Shown here: piece by piece, positions 62,937 through 64,000 of the stretch
How positions within the stretch are numbered: position 1 is the first letter of the stretch
Layout of the letters: the number at the start of each line of letters is the position of its first letter
Source of the DNA: Insolitispirillum peregrinum
GTDB lineage: Bacteria > Pseudomonadota > Alphaproteobacteria > Rhodospirillales > Rhodospirillaceae
Reading direction: 5' to 3' (one strand)
DNA: 64,000 nucleotides
NCBI RefSeq assembly: GCF_042665255.1
Contig: NZ_JBHTCD010000020.1
The notes under the pieces: model-generated
What the model was told of the DNA's origin: nothing
The model's database searches: none
What the model saw: only the letters and a program-made list of their open reading frames with translations
Position numbers and translations under genes: made by a program

Positions 62937-63416
62937 GTGCTGAAGCTGGACCGGATCGACATCAAGATTCTGCATGAATTGCAGAAAAACGGACGCATCA
63001 CCAATGTCGAACTGGCCGAGCTGGTCAACCTGTCCCCCAGCCCCTGTCTGGTGCGGGTCAAGAAACTGCAGTCCGAGGGCTATATCGAGGGCTATTCCGC
63101 CCTGATCAATGTCCGCAAGCTGGGCCAGACGCTGACCGTCTTTACCGAAGTCACCCTGAAAAACCACCGCCAGATTGATTTCGCCCGCTTTCTGGGCGCG
63201 GTGGAAAAGATCGACCAGATGGTCGAATGCCACCTGATTTCCGGCGGCTATGATTACCTGCTGAAATTCATCACCGCCGATATCAGCGAGTATCAGGAAA
63301 TCATGGAAAAGCTGACCGACATGGATATCGGGATCGACAAGTATTTCAGCTTTGTGGTGCTGAAATCCCCCATCGTGCGGCCCCATATCCCGCTGACCAA
63401 GCTGTTTCAGTATTAG
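62937..63416 (+). CDS. Lrp/AsnC-family transcriptional regulator
   Basis: The protein is 159 aa, Lrp length. The N-terminal helix-turn-helix (LDRIDIKILHELQKNGRITNVELAELV, LSPSPCLVRVKKLQSEGYIEGY) and the C-terminal RAM domain (VECHLISGGYDYLLKFITADISEYQEIMEKL) are clear. The start is GTG at 62937, with GGGAGG at 62926-62931; no ATG fits. It should control the divergent FAD oxidoreductase in response to an amino acid. Confidence 0.9.
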   Translation: MLKLDRIDIKILHELQKNGRITNVELAELVNLSPSPCLVRVKKLQSEGYIEGYSALINVRKLGQTLTVFTEVTLKNHRQIDFARFLGAVEKIDQMVECHLISGGYDYLLKFITADISEYQEIMEKLTDMDIGIDKYFSFVVLKSPIVRPHIPLTKLFQY

Positions 63417-63530
63417 GGCAGTGTGCGAAAAGTGGGAAAACAAGAGCGGGCTACCGCCCGAGCCCGTTTGGGGCCTGAGGCCCCAAGCCCCCATTTTTTC
63501 TTTTATGATCAAAGGAGTGGGGTCCGGGGC
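63417..63530 (+). repeat. Composite-repeat fragment joined to a truncated MITE copy
   Basis: 63417-63436 (GCAGTGTGCGAAAAGTGGGA) matches the start of the inverted composite repeat. 63437-63530 contains AAAACAAGAGCGGGCTACCG, CCCGTTTGGGGCCTGAGGCC and AGTGGGGTCCGGGG, matching MITE copy 2. It leads straight into the intact composite repeat at 63531, so several repeats are stacked. Confidence 0.6.
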
Positions 63531-63634
63531 TAGACCAGCGTGCGTTAAATCGGAAGCAGGCACGCTGGTCTAATTTTTTGTAGTGCCGCATTGTTGTTGC
63601 GAAAACCGGTTCCCACTTTTCGCACAATGCTCTA
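63531..63634 (+). repeat. Composite palindromic repeat, intact copy 4 (104 bp)
   Basis: The unit TAGACCAGCGTGCGTTAAAT, with CACGCTGGTCTA closing the first hairpin (63531-63572) and TGCGAAAACCGGTTCCCACT, TTTCGCACAATGCTCTA closing the second, has the same 104-bp length as copy 3. Its last three bases include the stop region of the GST gene at 63632. Confidence 0.75.
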
Positions 63635-64000
63635 ATCGTGCGGCCAGGCCTGAAACCCGGCCAGTGCTTCGGCACGGTCGGACAGGGCGATCAGCGATGG
63701 CGTGCGGTCGCTGGACAGGACCGACGGCAGCATTTTCAGGGTAAAGCGACAGGCCACCGCCGTGCTGATGTCGGCCTGCAACGGGCGCTCGCCAAACAGC
63801 CATGGGGTGGTGTCGATCGTTTCGGCCACTTCGGCATCCAGCAGGCGGCAGGCGTGGTCCAGCTGGCCGTTGATCCGCTCCAGCCATGGCTGGTGGCGCT
63901 TGTCTTCCGGGCGCAGCTTCAGTTCGTAAACGACCTGTACCGCCTTTTCACACACCGCCATCGCCAGACCGGTGATGCGCTGCGCTCGCGCCAGATCGGC
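63632..64000 (-). CDS. Glutathione S-transferase family protein, C-terminal part (runs off the window)
   Basis: The frame stays open to the window end, encoding at least 122 aa of a GST C-terminal domain: ADLARAQRITGLAMAVCEKA, PWLERINGQLDHACRLLDAEV and LFGERPLQADISTAVACRFTL, ending FQAWPHD. The thioredoxin-like N-terminal domain lies beyond base 64000. The Met at 63961 is internal, not the start. The stop falls in a composite repeat, which supplies the end of the reading frame. The function is a glutathione-dependent enzyme of unknown substrate. Confidence 0.75.
   Translation of the reverse strand, partial: ADLARAQRITGLAMAVCEKAVQVVYELKLRPEDKRHQPWLERINGQLDHACRLLDAEVAETIDTTPWLFGERPLQADISTAVACRFTLKMLPSVLSSDRTPSLIALSDRAEALAGFQAWPHD

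Overview
The window is 64 kb of high-GC DNA with alphaproteobacterial character: hybrid aerobic aromatic (Paa-type) catabolism, TRAP and HAAT transporters, many LysR/GntR/IclR/Lrp regulators, and palindromic repeats resembling the mosaic elements of other Alphaproteobacteria. A Rhodospirillales relative (Novispirillum/Azospirillum-like) is my best guess from protein character only; no rRNA or tRNA gene is present to confirm it.

Layout. 1-1106: IS630-type transposase remnant broken by a small TA-flanked palindromic element, then a composite repeat with a second MITE nested inside. 1104-3305: LysR regulator divergent from an MFS exporter. 3340-9644: vitamin B12 uptake operon (cobalamin riboswitch, BtuB, a 188-aa unknown protein, BtuF-, BtuC- and BtuD-like proteins, a TonB-like protein). 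9639-13181: AbrB-family permease, isochorismatase-like hydrolase, LysR, SDR. 13192-16110: NAD-kinase-like protein and SPFH protein divergent from a NrtR-like Nudix/winged-helix regulator. 16199-21752: six-gene minus-strand cluster of a PLP decarboxylase, a PaaK-like adenylating enzyme and four AidA/PixA-type proteins. 22218-23600: EamA permease and secreted nuclease. 23936-25755: C5 methyltransferase plus an NgoMIV-type restriction enzyme. 25845-30066: enoyl-CoA hydratase and livFGMH. 30264-30463: candidate small RNA. 30468-33288: LysR, bile acid:Na+ symporter-like protein, methyltransferase-like protein. 33527-36515: MocR regulator divergent from a glutamine amidotransferase and a YggS PLP-homeostasis protein. 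36473-49554: IclR, PaaX, a ferredoxin-type reductase, a diiron oxygenase, then paaN-paaG-paaH-paaI-paaK-thiolase and a solute-binding protein. 49827-50609: small secreted protein and an amber-interrupted small ORF. 50709-60820: hexuronate/aldonate operon (uxaB, uxaA, dctMQP, alcohol dehydrogenase, gntR) plus kdgK and kdgA. 61324-63416: FAD oxidoreductase divergent from an Lrp regulator. 63632-end: partial GST.

How it works together. The Paa block has an activating ligase (PaaK), ring-opening aldehyde dehydrogenase (PaaN), beta-oxidation enzymes and a thiolase, but no five-subunit PaaABCDE epoxidase. A single ferritin-like diiron protein and a single 2Fe-2S/FAD reductase occupy that place next to paaX, suggesting a compact replacement oxygenase. 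The liv permease/ATPase genes and an enoyl-CoA hydratase at 26-30 kb probably complement the solute-binding protein at 48.4 kb and the absent paaF. The uxa/dct/kdg block takes a sugar acid through tagaturonate, altronate and KDG to KDPG and then pyruvate; no uxaC is present, so an aldonate such as L-galactonate entering through the alcohol dehydrogenase is a reasonable hypothesis. The PixA/decarboxylase/adenylation cluster has no function I can name and, with the diiron system, is the best candidate for undescribed biology.
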